Shown piece after piece: positions 43,662-54,173 of a stretch of DNA of 64,000 nucleotides. The stretch comes from Streptomyces sp. NBC_00259 (lineage in GTDB: Bacteria > Actinomycetota > Actinomycetes > Streptomycetales > Streptomycetaceae): the NCBI RefSeq assembly GCF_036181745.1, contig NZ_CP108080.1, forward strand, positions 2,666,001-2,730,000. The letters are read 5' to 3'. The notes under the pieces are model-generated. The model was not told the origin of the DNA. It searched no databases and saw only the letters and a program-made list of their open reading frames with translations. The translations under genes were made by a program, and so were the position numbers. The first letter of the stretch is position 1, and the number at the start of each line of letters is the position of its first letter.

Positions 43662-45257
43662 TCAGTCCAGCAACGCGTCAGCGCTGCGTATCGACTCGGC
43701 CAGCTGGCGTACGGAAGCATCCTCCGTGCTCCGCGCGAGGCTTCCGGCCCGTTCCGCGAGATCGCCCAGTCGGGGCGCGCCCGGGGTCTCGGCGCCTCGG
43801 AGCCGCTGGGCGAAGTAGGCGGCGACGGCGCTGACCTGCAGTCGCGGCGCGGTCCGTGGCGCCCACAGGTCCCTGTCGAGGGCGCCGGCCTCCACGGTGC
43901 CCGTCGCCTCGTGCGGCGCCCGGGTCCGCGGGTCGAGCCAGCGCACGGTCGCCGTGGCGACGTGTCCGCTCGCCCCTTCCTTCAGCCGTACCGCGTACAG
44001 CGCCGTCACGGTGTGGCCGGGGCCGACCTCGCCGCCGTCCACCCGGTCGTCGCGGAAGTCCTCGTCGGCGACCGCCCTGTTCTCGTACCCGATCAGCCGG
44101 AACTCCTTCACCGTCTGCGGGTCGAAGGCGACCTGTGCCTTGGCGTCCCGGGCACGCAGCTCCACGTGGGCGGGCAGCTGGTCGACGAAGACCTTCCTGG
44201 CCTGCGCCGACGTGGACACGTACGTGGTGTGGCCGTCGCCCCGGTTCGTGAGCCGTTCCATCAGACTGTCGCCGTACTCGCTGCCGACTCCGACGCCGAA
44301 GAGCGTGATGCCGAACTCCCTGCGGGAGCTGTCGATCCGCTCCAGGATCGCGTCGGCCTCGGTCTCGCCGGTGTTGGCGAGCGCGTCGGAGAGGAGCACG
44401 ACCCGGTTGTTGGCGCCGCGCCTGCGGCCGTCCACGGCGGCGTCGTAGCCGGTGCGGACGCCCGCCTCCACATTGGTGGAATCGGACGGCTCCAGCGAGT
44501 CGACGATGTCGTGGATCCGTGACCTGTTGCCGTCGATCCGGGTCATCGGCAGCCGTGTCTCGGCCTCGCCGCTGAAGGTGACCAGGGCGAGGGAGTCGTC
44601 GTCGCGGAGCTGGTCCGTGAGGATGCCGAGCGACTCCTTGACGAGGTCGAGCCGGCCCGGCTCGGCCATCGACCCTGAGATGTCGACCACGAAGGTCAGG
44701 GCGGCCGGGGGCCGTTCGGCGGTCCTGGTCGACGCACGGGTGGCCAGGCCCACGCGCATCAGCGACCAGCCGTCACCGCCTCCGTTGCCCGCCCGGGCAC
44801 CGTCCACGGTCACCGAGAAGCCGTTGCCCCCTGGGCGTGGATAGTCCTGGCGGAAGCTGTTGACGAACTCCTCGGGGCGTACGGAGTCCGGGGCCGGCAG
44901 CCTGCCCTCGGAGAGGCTGCGCCGTGCGTAGCCGTACGAGGCCGTGTCCACGTCCAGAGCGAAGGTGGAGAGGTAGTCGGGCGCCGGTGCGAAGTCCCGT
45001 TGCGCATCGTCTTTCTGCTCGCCCTCGCGCCCTTCGCCACGGTCGCCCTCGGCGCCCTCGGCGCCCTCGGCGGGCCGGCCGCCGCCGTCGGGCGGCATCG
45101 GCGCCTGTTGGCCTTCGTCGGCGCGCTGCGCGCCGCCCCCGGTCGCGCGGTCCGTCTGCCCTCCCGCGCCGCAGCCGGTCAGCAGCACGGCCCCGGCGAG
45201 CAGCGCCACGAGTGCTCCCCTGTACGTCCTTGCGGACGCCTTTCCGCGGATTTCCAT
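43662..45257 (-). CDS. VWA-domain lipoprotein (YfbK-like)
   Basis: ATG at 45257 with GGAGGGG six bases upstream gives 531 aa; an open frame extends further upstream but lacks the signal. Lipobox LTGC puts the lipid anchor at Cys29. After an acidic Gly/Glu-rich spacer (about 35-90), a YfbK N-terminal domain (YLSTFALDVDTASYGYARR) leads into the VWA domain (about 185-365) with MIDAS DISGSM, then the YfbK-type C-terminal domain. It is exposed on the outer membrane face and should bind a protein ligand. No partner gene is adjacent. Confidence 0.88.
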   Translation of the reverse strand: MEIRGKASARTYRGALVALLAGAVLLTGCGAGGQTDRATGGGAQRADEGQQAPMPPDGGGRPAEGAEGAEGDRGEGREGEQKDDAQRDFAPAPDYLSTFALDVDTASYGYARRSLSEGRLPAPDSVRPEEFVNSFRQDYPRPGGNGFSVTVDGARAGNGGGDGWSLMRVGLATRASTRTAERPPAALTFVVDISGSMAEPGRLDLVKESLGILTDQLRDDDSLALVTFSGEAETRLPMTRIDGNRSRIHDIVDSLEPSDSTNVEAGVRTGYDAAVDGRRRGANNRVVLLSDALANTGETEADAILERIDSSRREFGITLFGVGVGSEYGDSLMERLTNRGDGHTTYVSTSAQARKVFVDQLPAHVELRARDAKAQVAFDPQTVKEFRLIGYENRAVADEDFRDDRVDGGEVGPGHTVTALYAVRLKEGASGHVATATVRWLDPRTRAPHEATGTVEAGALDRDLWAPRTAPRLQVSAVAAYFAQRLRGAETPGAPRLGDLAERAGSLARSTEDASVRQLAESIRSADALLD

Positions 45258-45522
45258 CCCCGCCCCCTCCATCGTCAGCACTTGTGAATGTGACGTGCGA
45301 GACGGCCGGAAGGAGCAGTCGAACGAGTTGCGGATGAATCTCAATGCGGCAACGGCCGACGGAGGGGGGAACCTCCATCAGCCGTTCCGGAGGAGCGAGT
45401 TGCCGCGCCGCCGCTGCCGGCTTCGGCGCCGACACCCGTGCGACCTCGGCCGAAGCCAGACAATCGCAAGCCCAGACCATCGCAGCCGCGGCGCGCGGCG
45501 CGTGCCGGAGGCCCGGCCGGTG

Positions 45523-46476
45523 TCAGGACACGATGTCCTTACGGGCGAACCCGCGGAAAGCCAGGGCGAACAGCACGAGAGCGTAGGTCACGGACACCGC
45601 CGCGCCCTTCAGCATCCCGCCCCACTCCAGTTGGGGCTGCAGCGCGTCCGCCCAGGCGAACTGCCAGTGCGCCGGAAGGAAGTCGCGCCAGGACCCCAGC
45701 GCCGTCACGGCGTCCAGGACGTTCCCCACGATCGTCAGCCCGACCGCACCGCCGACGGCGCCCAGCGGCGCGTCCGTCTTGGTCGACAGCCAGAAGGCCA
45801 GCCCGGCGGTGACCAGCTGGGAGACGAAGATGAACGCGACGACGAGCGCGAGCCGCGGCAAGGTGTCCGCGGTCGCCAGGGATCCGCCGGTGGGCAGTTG
45901 CAGCGGCCCCCAGCCGTACGCCACGGTGCCGGCCGCGAGCGCGACCAGCGGCAGCAGCAGCATCGCCGCCGCGCTGAAGCCCAGCGCGACCGCCAGCTTC
46001 GACCACAGCAGCCGGGACCGCGGCACCGGTGCGGCGAGCAGATACCGCAGCGAGGACCAGCTCGCCTCGGACGCCACGGTGTCCCCGCAGAACAGCGCGA
46101 CGGGCACCACCAGCAGGAACCCGGCCGACACGAAGAGGCAGGTGGCCGCGAAGTTCGCGCCGGACGCGGTCGCCGTGTCCATGAGCGTGATCCGGCCGCC
46201 GCCCCCGCCCCGCTCGTCCGGGGTGCCGCCGATCGCGAAGGCGACGATCAGCACGAACGGCAGCGCCGCCAGGATCGCGCCCATCACGAGCGCCCGCCGT
46301 CGCTTCAGCTGCCGCACCGCCTCGACGCGCAGCGGGAGCGTGTGCCGAGCCCGGTAGCCGGGCGCGGTCGCCACGGCAGCCCCGCCGCTCACCGTCCTCG
46401 TGTCACCACCGGTACTGCCGCTACCGGCAGTACCGCCAGTTTCGGTACCGGTGCTGGTGCTGGTGCTGGTGCTCAT
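45523..46476 (-). CDS. ABC-2 type transporter permease
   Basis: 317 aa; its ATG overlaps the stop of the preceding hydrolase-ATPase gene (ATGA). A low-complexity Ser/Thr/Gly N-terminus (encoded by a GCACCA microsatellite) precedes six hydrophobic segments starting at about 65 (ALVMGAILAALPFVLIVAFA). It has the features of an ABC-2 permease and is the natural partner for the ATPase domain fused to the upstream hydrolase. Confidence 0.88.
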   Translation of the reverse strand: MSTSTSTSTGTETGGTAGSGSTGGDTRTVSGGAAVATAPGYRARHTLPLRVEAVRQLKRRRALVMGAILAALPFVLIVAFAIGGTPDERGGGGGRITLMDTATASGANFAATCLFVSAGFLLVVPVALFCGDTVASEASWSSLRYLLAAPVPRSRLLWSKLAVALGFSAAAMLLLPLVALAAGTVAYGWGPLQLPTGGSLATADTLPRLALVVAFIFVSQLVTAGLAFWLSTKTDAPLGAVGGAVGLTIVGNVLDAVTALGSWRDFLPAHWQFAWADALQPQLEWGGMLKGAAVSVTYALVLFALAFRGFARKDIVS

Positions 46477-49304
46477 GCGGATGCTCCTCCGATCAGGGTG
46501 AGGAACGCGTCCTCCAGGCGCCGGTGCGGTCCCGCACCGGTCACCGGCACGTCCAGCCGTACGAGTTCGGCGATCAGCCCTGCCGCGCTCGCACCGTCCA
46601 GCCGGACCAGCAGCCCGGCTCCGTCGTCCGTCGGGACCGCGGAGCCGACCCCGGGCAGGGCCGCGATCTTCTCCACGAGCGGCGCGGACAGCTCTTCCGC
46701 CGTCGTCACCAGCAGCGTGTCGCCAGCGCCGGTGATCTCCGCGACCGGTCCCGCCTGCACCAGCCGGCCGCGGTCCATCACGACGAGATCCGTGCAGGAC
46801 TGCTCGACCTCCGCGAGGAGGTGGCTGGAGACGATGACGGTCCGGCCCCCGGCCGCGTACCGGATCATCACGTCCCGCATCTCGCGGATCTGCGGCGGAT
46901 CGAGCCCGTTCGTCGGCTCGTCGAGGATCAGCAGGTCCGGCAGGCCGAGCATGGCCTGCGCGATGGCCAGACGCTGCCGCATGCCCTGCGAGTACGTGCG
47001 TACCGCGCGGGCGAGGGCGTCGCCGAGGCCGGCGATCGCGAGGGCCTCCTCGATGTGGGAGTCCTCGGCGGGACGGCCGGTGGCGCGCCAGTAGAGCTCG
47101 AGGTTCTCCCGGCCGGACAGATGAGGCAGGAAACCGGCGCCCTCGACGAACGCGCCGACCCGGGAAAGGACGGGTGCGCCCGGCTTGATGGCGTGTCCGA
47201 AGACGCGGATCTCGCCGTCGTCAGGAGTGATGAGGCCCATCAGCATGCGCAGGGTGGTGGTCTTGCCCGCGCCGTTCGGGCCGAGGAGTCCGAGCACCTG
47301 GCCCTTCTCGACGCGGAAGGAGAGGTCCCGTACGGCGTACCGGTCGGCGGACTTGGCGTACCGCTTGGTGAGTCCGGTGATCTGCAGCGGAACGTCGGCG
47401 AGGCCGGGGTCGGGCGCGGGCGCCGACGTCCGGCGGCGCGCGGTGAGCAGCAGCGCGGCGGCGACGACCGCACCCGCGGCGGGCAGGCCCCACACCCACC
47501 AGGGCATCCCTGTGGCCTGTGTGGTGACTCCGGGTGCGGTGGGCACCGTGAGCGGCCCGGTGAGGGAGACGCGGTAGGTGGCGGGGGCGGCGGGCGAGGA
47601 GTAGCCGAGGTCGGTGGCCGCGAGGACGAGGCGCAGCCGGTGCCCGGCCTCGACCTCGTGGTCCACGGCGGGCAGGGTCAGCTCGACGGCCTTGCCCGCG
47701 GTGGCGCCCTCGACCCGGACCGGGGCGACGAGCTGCGCGGGGAGCACCTGCTGACGTCCGTCGGGTCCGACGTCGTACACCTTGCCGAAGAGGACCGCCT
47801 CCCCGCTGTCCGAGGCGACCTCGACCCGGACGGTGGGTGAGCCGGTGATCCGGGTGCCGCGGCCCAGGGGCGCGGAGTCGAAGCGTGCGTACTGCCCGGG
47901 GAAGTCGAGGGAGAGTCCGACGCCGAAGGAGGACAGCTGGGAGAGCCCGCCGCCCACGCCGGGTACGGCGGAGATCCCCGGCGGAGTCGCGCCCGCCGGG
48001 TTGCGGAAGGACTGCGGACGACCGGTGAGTTCGACCTCGCGGCCGCCCGCACGCAGGCCCGGGTACGCGGCGGCGGTGGCGCCGCGCAGGGTGGCCTGGC
48101 CGTCGGTGGAGTCGACGCCGCCGGTCCTGCTGACCCGGAAGCCGGGGCCGGTCCCGGCGGCCTCGTCCCCGTTCAGATACCGGTCGAACCAGGAGGAGAC
48201 CCGCCCCCGGATCCGGTCCCCCTCCAGATCACCGCCGTCGTGCCCACCGGCGATCCAGTCGACGGCGACGGGCGCGCCGTTCCCCGAGATCGCCTTGGCC
48301 ATCGCGTCGGCGTGCGACAGCGGGAAGAGCGAGTCGGACTGTCCCTGCACGATCAGTGCGGGCACCTTGATGCGGTCGGCGACGGCGGACGGGCTGCGCG
48401 CCTCCAGCAGGGTGCGGGCCTCGGCGTCGGGCTTGCCGCTGGTGGCGACGCGTTCGTACATGGCGCAGAGGGTGGGCTGGAAGCGTCCGCATGCGGCGGC
48501 CGCGGGCCCGGTGGGGGCGCTGGCCGCAGGCCTGGTGGAGGCGGTGGCCGCCTCGGCCCCGCCTCCCGTCCGCGCCGGTGCGTCCGCCGGAGCCTGTGTG
48601 CCTGCCGGGGCCTCGGGGGTGTCCGGTGCCTCACGGCTGTCCGGCGTGAGTCCGGCCGAGCTTGCCGAGCCGGTGGTGAAGAAGATCCCCGCCCAGAGTT
48701 TCTTGAAGACTCCGTCCGGGAACAGCGCGTCCGCGAGGTTCCAGTACGTGATCTCCGGAGCGATCGCGTCGACCCGCTGGTCGTACCCCGCCCCGAGGAG
48801 CGAGATCGCCCCGCCGTACGAGGCGCCGGTCAGCCCGACGCGCGGATCGCCCTTCTTGTCCAGCCGTACCTCGGGGCGCTCGGCGAGCCAGTCGATGAGC
48901 CGGGAGACGTCCTTGACCTCGTGGTCCGGGTCGTTCAGCCCGATCTGGCCGGTGGACGCGCCGAAGCCGCGCGCGGACCACGTCAGCACCGCGAACCCGT
49001 CCCGGGCCAGCGCCTCCGCCTGTGCGCGCACGGACTCCTTGCTGCCGCCGAAGCCGTGTCCGAGCAGCACGGCGGCCCGGCGGCCGCCGTTGCCGTCGCC
49101 GTCGCCAGAGGTGAAGTAGGAGGTGTCGATCCTCGCCCCGGGCATGCTCAGCACCTGGTCCTCGCGGTGCACGGAGGGCTGCTCCTCCGATGCGGCGACC
49201 GTCCATGTGCCCGCGCCGGCGAGCACGGCGAAGGCGGCGACGGCCGCGAGCCACCGCCCACGACGACGGGGCACGGCGGCCGGCCGGGGAAGTCGGATCT
49301 TCAT
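46473..49304 (-). CDS. extracellular alpha/beta hydrolase-TM-ABC ATPase fusion
   Basis: 943 aa from ATG 49304 (weak AAGG site). A signal-anchor (about 19-38) exports an X-Pro dipeptidyl-peptidase/CocE-like hydrolase (about 50-570): oxyanion-side GHGFGGSKES, nucleophile Ser162 in GASYGG, and a C-terminal jelly-roll domain as in CocE/PepX. One membrane helix (about 595-620) returns the chain to the cytoplasm, where a complete ABC ATPase (about 639-943) follows: GPNGAGKTT, YSQGMRQRLAIAQAML and LLILDEPTNGLD. Hydrolase and ATPase on one polypeptide, plus a coupled permease, suggest processing or sensing coupled to export or import. Substrate unknown. Confidence 0.88.
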   Translation of the reverse strand: MKIRLPRPAAVPRRRGRWLAAVAAFAVLAGAGTWTVAASEEQPSVHREDQVLSMPGARIDTSYFTSGDGDGNGGRRAAVLLGHGFGGSKESVRAQAEALARDGFAVLTWSARGFGASTGQIGLNDPDHEVKDVSRLIDWLAERPEVRLDKKGDPRVGLTGASYGGAISLLGAGYDQRVDAIAPEITYWNLADALFPDGVFKKLWAGIFFTTGSASSAGLTPDSREAPDTPEAPAGTQAPADAPARTGGGAEAATASTRPAASAPTGPAAAACGRFQPTLCAMYERVATSGKPDAEARTLLEARSPSAVADRIKVPALIVQGQSDSLFPLSHADAMAKAISGNGAPVAVDWIAGGHDGGDLEGDRIRGRVSSWFDRYLNGDEAAGTGPGFRVSRTGGVDSTDGQATLRGATAAAYPGLRAGGREVELTGRPQSFRNPAGATPPGISAVPGVGGGLSQLSSFGVGLSLDFPGQYARFDSAPLGRGTRITGSPTVRVEVASDSGEAVLFGKVYDVGPDGRQQVLPAQLVAPVRVEGATAGKAVELTLPAVDHEVEAGHRLRLVLAATDLGYSSPAAPATYRVSLTGPLTVPTAPGVTTQATGMPWWVWGLPAAGAVVAAALLLTARRRTSAPAPDPGLADVPLQITGLTKRYAKSADRYAVRDLSFRVEKGQVLGLLGPNGAGKTTTLRMLMGLITPDDGEIRVFGHAIKPGAPVLSRVGAFVEGAGFLPHLSGRENLELYWRATGRPAEDSHIEEALAIAGLGDALARAVRTYSQGMRQRLAIAQAMLGLPDLLILDEPTNGLDPPQIREMRDVMIRYAAGGRTVIVSSHLLAEVEQSCTDLVVMDRGRLVQAGPVAEITGAGDTLLVTTAEELSAPLVEKIAALPGVGSAVPTDDGAGLLVRLDGASAAGLIAELVRLDVPVTGAGPHRRLEDAFLTLIGGASA

Positions 49305-49420
49305 GCTTGAAACCTTAGGCGGACGGCGACCCGGGTGCGGCTGCCGCCGGGCGGAACTCTGCGACCTCCTCGGGTAGTACCGGGTACCGTCCCCGTACAC
49401 CAGACGCGGTACGCGACGGC

Positions 49421-49486
49421 GGGACGCGGACCCGGGACGCGGACCGGGATGCCGCGGCGTGCACGGACAGGGACCCGGGACGCGGA
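49421..49486 (+). repeat. GGGACGCGGA direct repeats in the divergent promoter region
   Basis: Three copies at 49421, 49434 and 49477 in the 225-bp gap between the hydrolase-ATPase gene (minus) and the acetyltransferase gene (plus). They could be regulator half-sites or spacer repeats. Confidence 0.5.
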
Positions 49487-49529
49487 GCCGGAGACGGACG
49501 GGAGTCGGGAGAAGGGGAGGGGCCCTGCC

Positions 49530-49967
49530 ATGGAGATCCGCCGTGCGACGACCGTCGCCGAGCTCATCGCCGCCGAGCATCTGTACGACGGCCCTGCGCG
49601 CACGGAGTGGGCGGAGCGCTTCCTCGCCGCCCCCGGCCATCTGATGCTGATCGCGTACGTCGACGGCGCCCCGGCCGGGATGGTCTCCGGCATCGAGATG
49701 CTCCATCCGGACAAAGGCGTGGAAATGTGCCTGTACGAGCTGTCGGTGGCGGAGAACCACCGGCGCCGCGGTATCGGCCGGGCGCTGACCGAGGCTCTCG
49801 CCGCGGCCGCCCGGGAGCGCGGCTGCTACGACATGTGGGTCGGCGTCGGCACGGACAACGACCCGGCGCTGGCGACGTACGGCTCCGCCGGTGCCGCGAA
49901 CGAGGGTGAATTCACCATGCTGACCTGGGACTTCATGACAGGTGGCGGTTCGGGCGATTCGCGCTGA
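49530..49967 (+). CDS. GNAT-family N-acetyltransferase
   Basis: ATG at 49530 after GGGGAGGGG; 145 aa. The GNAT fold is complete: LYELSVAENHRRRGIGRAL carries motif A, with the RRRGIG pyrophosphate loop for acetyl-CoA, and NDPALATYGSAGA lies in motif B. The arrangement resembles small aminoglycoside-type (AAC(3)-like) acetyltransferases, but the substrate cannot be assigned from sequence. Confidence 0.85.
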   Translation: MEIRRATTVAELIAAEHLYDGPARTEWAERFLAAPGHLMLIAYVDGAPAGMVSGIEMLHPDKGVEMCLYELSVAENHRRRGIGRALTEALAAAARERGCYDMWVGVGTDNDPALATYGSAGAANEGEFTMLTWDFMTGGGSGDSR

Positions 49968-50167
49968 CACACCACCGGGGGCGGGGCACCCCCCACGTGC
50001 GGTGCCGATGTCGGTGATGTCCGCCAAATTCCGCAGAACGCGCGGGCATTGAGTTGAACCCTTCAGTAACAACCCCTTGTGCACTCGATCACCGCACGAG
50101 ACGCTGTGCCGCACATCCACTCCGCCACGTGGATGTTTGTCGTGTTCCGATCAAAGAGAGAGGTCAG

Positions 50168-51376
50168 GTGCACGAGATGAGATTCACTGCCCGCCGCTCC
50201 ATACGTGTGGGCGCGCTGCTTCCCGCAGTCGCCCTCGCGGCCGGTCTCCAGTTCGCCGTCACCCCCACCGCGCAGAGCGCGTCGCTCGGCGATCTCCGTC
50301 TCGCCCCCACTGCAACCGCCGTACAGAACAGCTGGATCGTCGTCCTGAAGGACGGCAGCACTCGTGTCTCCGATCTCGCCGCCGACGAGGGTGTGACCCC
50401 CAAGCACACCTACCGCTCGGTCCTGAACGGCTTCTCCGCCTCGATGTCCAAGGCCAAGGCCGCGCGGCTCGCCGCCGACCCGCGCGTGGCGTACGTCGAG
50501 CAGAACAGCGTCATCCGCCTCAACGAGACCCAGTCGAACGCGACCTGGGGCCTCGACCGCGTCGACCAGCGCAACCTTCCGCTGTCGACCACGTACACGT
50601 ACAACGCGACCGCGTCGAACGTGAACGCGTACATCATCGACACCGGCATCCGCACCTCGCACAGCGAGTTCGGCGGCCGCGCGCGTGTCGGCACCGACAC
50701 CGTCGGCGACGGCCAGAACGGTCAGGACTGCCAGGGCCACGGCACGCATGTCGCGGGCACGGTCGGCGGCAAGACCTACGGCGTCGCCAAGTCCGTGAAG
50801 CTGGTCGCGGTGCGCGTACTGGGCTGTGACGGCTCCGGTACGACCGAGGGTGTCATCGCCGGCGTCGACTGGGTGACGGCGAACGCCGCCAAGCCGGCCG
50901 TGGCCAACATGAGCCTGGGTGGCGGCGCCAGCGCCGCCCTGGACAACGCGGTGAAGAAGTCGATCGCGTCGGGTGTCAGCTACTCGATCGCGGCCGGCAA
51001 CGGCATCCTCATCGGCATCCCCGTGAACGCCTGCAACTACTCGCCGGCGCGGGTCCCCGAGGCGATCACGGTCGGCGCGACGGACAGGACCGACCGGCGG
51101 GCGTCGTTCTCCAACTACGGCAGCTGCCTGGACCTGTTCGCACCGGGCGTGGACATCACCTCCGCGTGGATGGACAACGACAGCGCCACGAACACCATCT
51201 CGGGTACGTCGATGGCCACCCCGCACACGGCGGGCGTCGCCGCGCTCTACCTGGGTGACCACCCCACGGCGACGCCGGCCCAGGTCCGCGACGCCCTGGT
51301 GAACAACGCGACAGACGGCAAGGTCGTGGACCCGCGCACGGGCTCCCCGAACAAGCTGCTGCACTCGTTGTTCTGA
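50168..51376 (+). CDS. secreted subtilisin-like serine protease (S8, proteinase K-like)
   Basis: I chose the GTG at 50168 (AGAGAGG upstream); ATG 50177 is possible. 402 aa: signal peptide (about 1-38), inhibitor I9 propeptide (about 55-118) and mature S8 protease with the triad Asp158 (in YIIDTGI), His191 (in GHGTHVAGT) and Ser348 (in SGTSMATPH). The oxyanion-hole Asn is in AAGN. Six cysteines are spread through the mature part, compatible with disulfides. Typical extracellular protease of Streptomyces, followed by a strong hairpin. Confidence 0.95.
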   Translation: MHEMRFTARRSIRVGALLPAVALAAGLQFAVTPTAQSASLGDLRLAPTATAVQNSWIVVLKDGSTRVSDLAADEGVTPKHTYRSVLNGFSASMSKAKAARLAADPRVAYVEQNSVIRLNETQSNATWGLDRVDQRNLPLSTTYTYNATASNVNAYIIDTGIRTSHSEFGGRARVGTDTVGDGQNGQDCQGHGTHVAGTVGGKTYGVAKSVKLVAVRVLGCDGSGTTEGVIAGVDWVTANAAKPAVANMSLGGGASAALDNAVKKSIASGVSYSIAAGNGILIGIPVNACNYSPARVPEAITVGATDRTDRRASFSNYGSCLDLFAPGVDITSAWMDNDSATNTISGTSMATPHTAGVAALYLGDHPTATPAQVRDALVNNATDGKVVDPRTGSPNKLLHSLF

Positions 51377-51392
51377 CCCCGTCACCACCCCG

Positions 51393-51442
51393 GATGCCCG
51401 AGGAGCCCCTCCCCCACCAGGGAGGGCCGCTCCTCGGGCATC
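51393..51442 (+). terminator. long hairpin after the subtilase gene
   Basis: GATGCCCGAGGAGC (51393-51406) pairs perfectly with GCTCCTCGGGCATC (51429-51442), with an inner CCCTCCC/GGGAGGG stem. It lies 16 bp past the stop; no T-run, as common for Streptomyces terminators. Confidence 0.8.
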
Positions 51443-51540
51443 TGTCCTGACGATGACGCGTCGCGCGGTCGGCGTGTCGCTTCTCGTGTCGCCCTTCGTC
51501 GGTCCGGTGACCGTCCGTTAGGCTCGCGTCGCTCACCACG

Positions 51541-52518
51541 GTGCTGATCTTCACGGAGGGCAGGACGACGGGGATCAATCGAGAACGCCTCGTCAGAACA
51601 CTGACGTTCTGGCTGCGGCCTGCCTTCACGTTGCGGGTCATCAACCGCTTCCAGAAGATCGTGGGTTTCGACCGCTCGATGGCCCTGGCATCCAGCGCCT
51701 TGACGGCACTGATCCCGCTCTCCATCCTCCTTGGCGCCGTCTTCGTGCACTACGACGCCGCAGAACAGATCATCGGGCGCTACCACCTCACCGGAGCAGG
51801 TGCCACCGCCGTCAGCTCGCTGTTCTCCGCCACGGACGGGACCAGTGTCAGCTTCGGCATCTTCGGGAGCGTGTTTCTGACGATCTCGGTGCTGAGTTTC
51901 GCCCGAGCCGCGCAGCGACTCTTCGAACAGACCTGGGAACTCAAGCCCCTGAGCGTACGCAACACGCGCAACGGCTTGTGGTGGATTCTCACCCTGGGCG
52001 GCTACGCGGTGGTCACCACGCTGCTCTCCGCGCTCCTCGGCGGTTACGCGCTGGGGCTGGCCGCCGTGGTGTGCCAGGTACCGGTGACCGCCGCGTTCCT
52101 CGTCTGGAGCGGCTGGATCCTGTCGGCGAAGCGGATCAGCCGGCCGGCCCTGCTTCCCTTCGGCGTGGTCGGCGCCGTTCTGACGGCAGCCTATTCGGTC
52201 GGCGCGACCATCTACATGCCGCGTCTCTTCACCTCCTCCGCAGCACGCTACGGAGTGGTCGGCGCGGTCTTCGCGATGATCTCCGCCCTCTTCGCGGCCA
52301 TGCTCGTCCTGGTCGCGTCGGCGGCACTGGGACGAGAAGTACGGGACGAACTCAGCCGGATCCGTCGGGGCCACCGCCCTTCCGACCGCGAGGTCCGCCG
52401 GCAGTGGGACAAGGTGGTCGAGCAGACCCGGTCACAGTGGCGCACGGTACGGAAACAGATCTCTCATCGTCAGAACAAGAACAAGAACAGGAACGAGAAC
52501 AAGAACTCGAATCCCTGA
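51541..52518 (+). CDS. YihY/BrkB-family membrane protein
   Basis: 325 aa from GTG 51541, without a visible ribosome site (the start could be further in). Six predicted membrane helices: the first near SALTALIPLSILLGAVFV (about 52-69), the rest between about 130 and 275. The YihY-type motif (FxxxxxLALxxxxSLTxxIPL-like) is present as FDRSMALASSALTALIPLS. The cytoplasmic C-terminus is charged and ends in a Lys/Asn-rich tract (QNKNKNRNENKNSN). Role unknown; once mis-assigned as RNase BN. Confidence 0.75.
   Translation: MLIFTEGRTTGINRERLVRTLTFWLRPAFTLRVINRFQKIVGFDRSMALASSALTALIPLSILLGAVFVHYDAAEQIIGRYHLTGAGATAVSSLFSATDGTSVSFGIFGSVFLTISVLSFARAAQRLFEQTWELKPLSVRNTRNGLWWILTLGGYAVVTTLLSALLGGYALGLAAVVCQVPVTAAFLVWSGWILSAKRISRPALLPFGVVGAVLTAAYSVGATIYMPRLFTSSAARYGVVGAVFAMISALFAAMLVLVASAALGREVRDELSRIRRGHRPSDREVRRQWDKVVEQTRSQWRTVRKQISHRQNKNKNRNENKNSNP
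52471..52512 (+). repeat. AACAAG hexamer tract encoding the Lys/Asn tail
   Basis: About six near-copies of an AA(C/G)-rich hexamer (AACAAGAACAAG...) form the last codons of the YihY gene. It is conspicuously A-rich in a GC-rich genome. Confidence 0.75.
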
Positions 52519-52582
52519 TGGCACCACCGGCCACCGCCGGCATCCACGCTCCAGCGTCATCGGTCAGGGAACCGAACGCGGC

Positions 52583-52621
52583 GCGCGGCCCGTACGGGTC
52601 AGGGTTCCGTACGGGCCGCGC
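52583..52621. terminator. bidirectional hairpin between YihY and mmsA genes
   Basis: GCGCGGCCCGTACGG (52583-52597) and CCGTACGGGCCGCGC (52607-52621) form a perfect 15-bp stem with a 9-nt loop between two convergent genes. Confidence 0.8.
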
Positions 52622-52647
52622 GGCGCTCTTCGTCCGACGAGTCGGCG

Positions 52648-54150
<1,503 letters not shown>

Positions 54151-54173
54151 GTCGGAAAGCTCCTTCGGGTCCC

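Noticed and set aside
49305..50120. Long upstream extension of the hydrolase-ATPase frame
   Set aside because: It crosses the divergent acetyltransferase gene; the conserved signal-anchor begins at ATG 49304.
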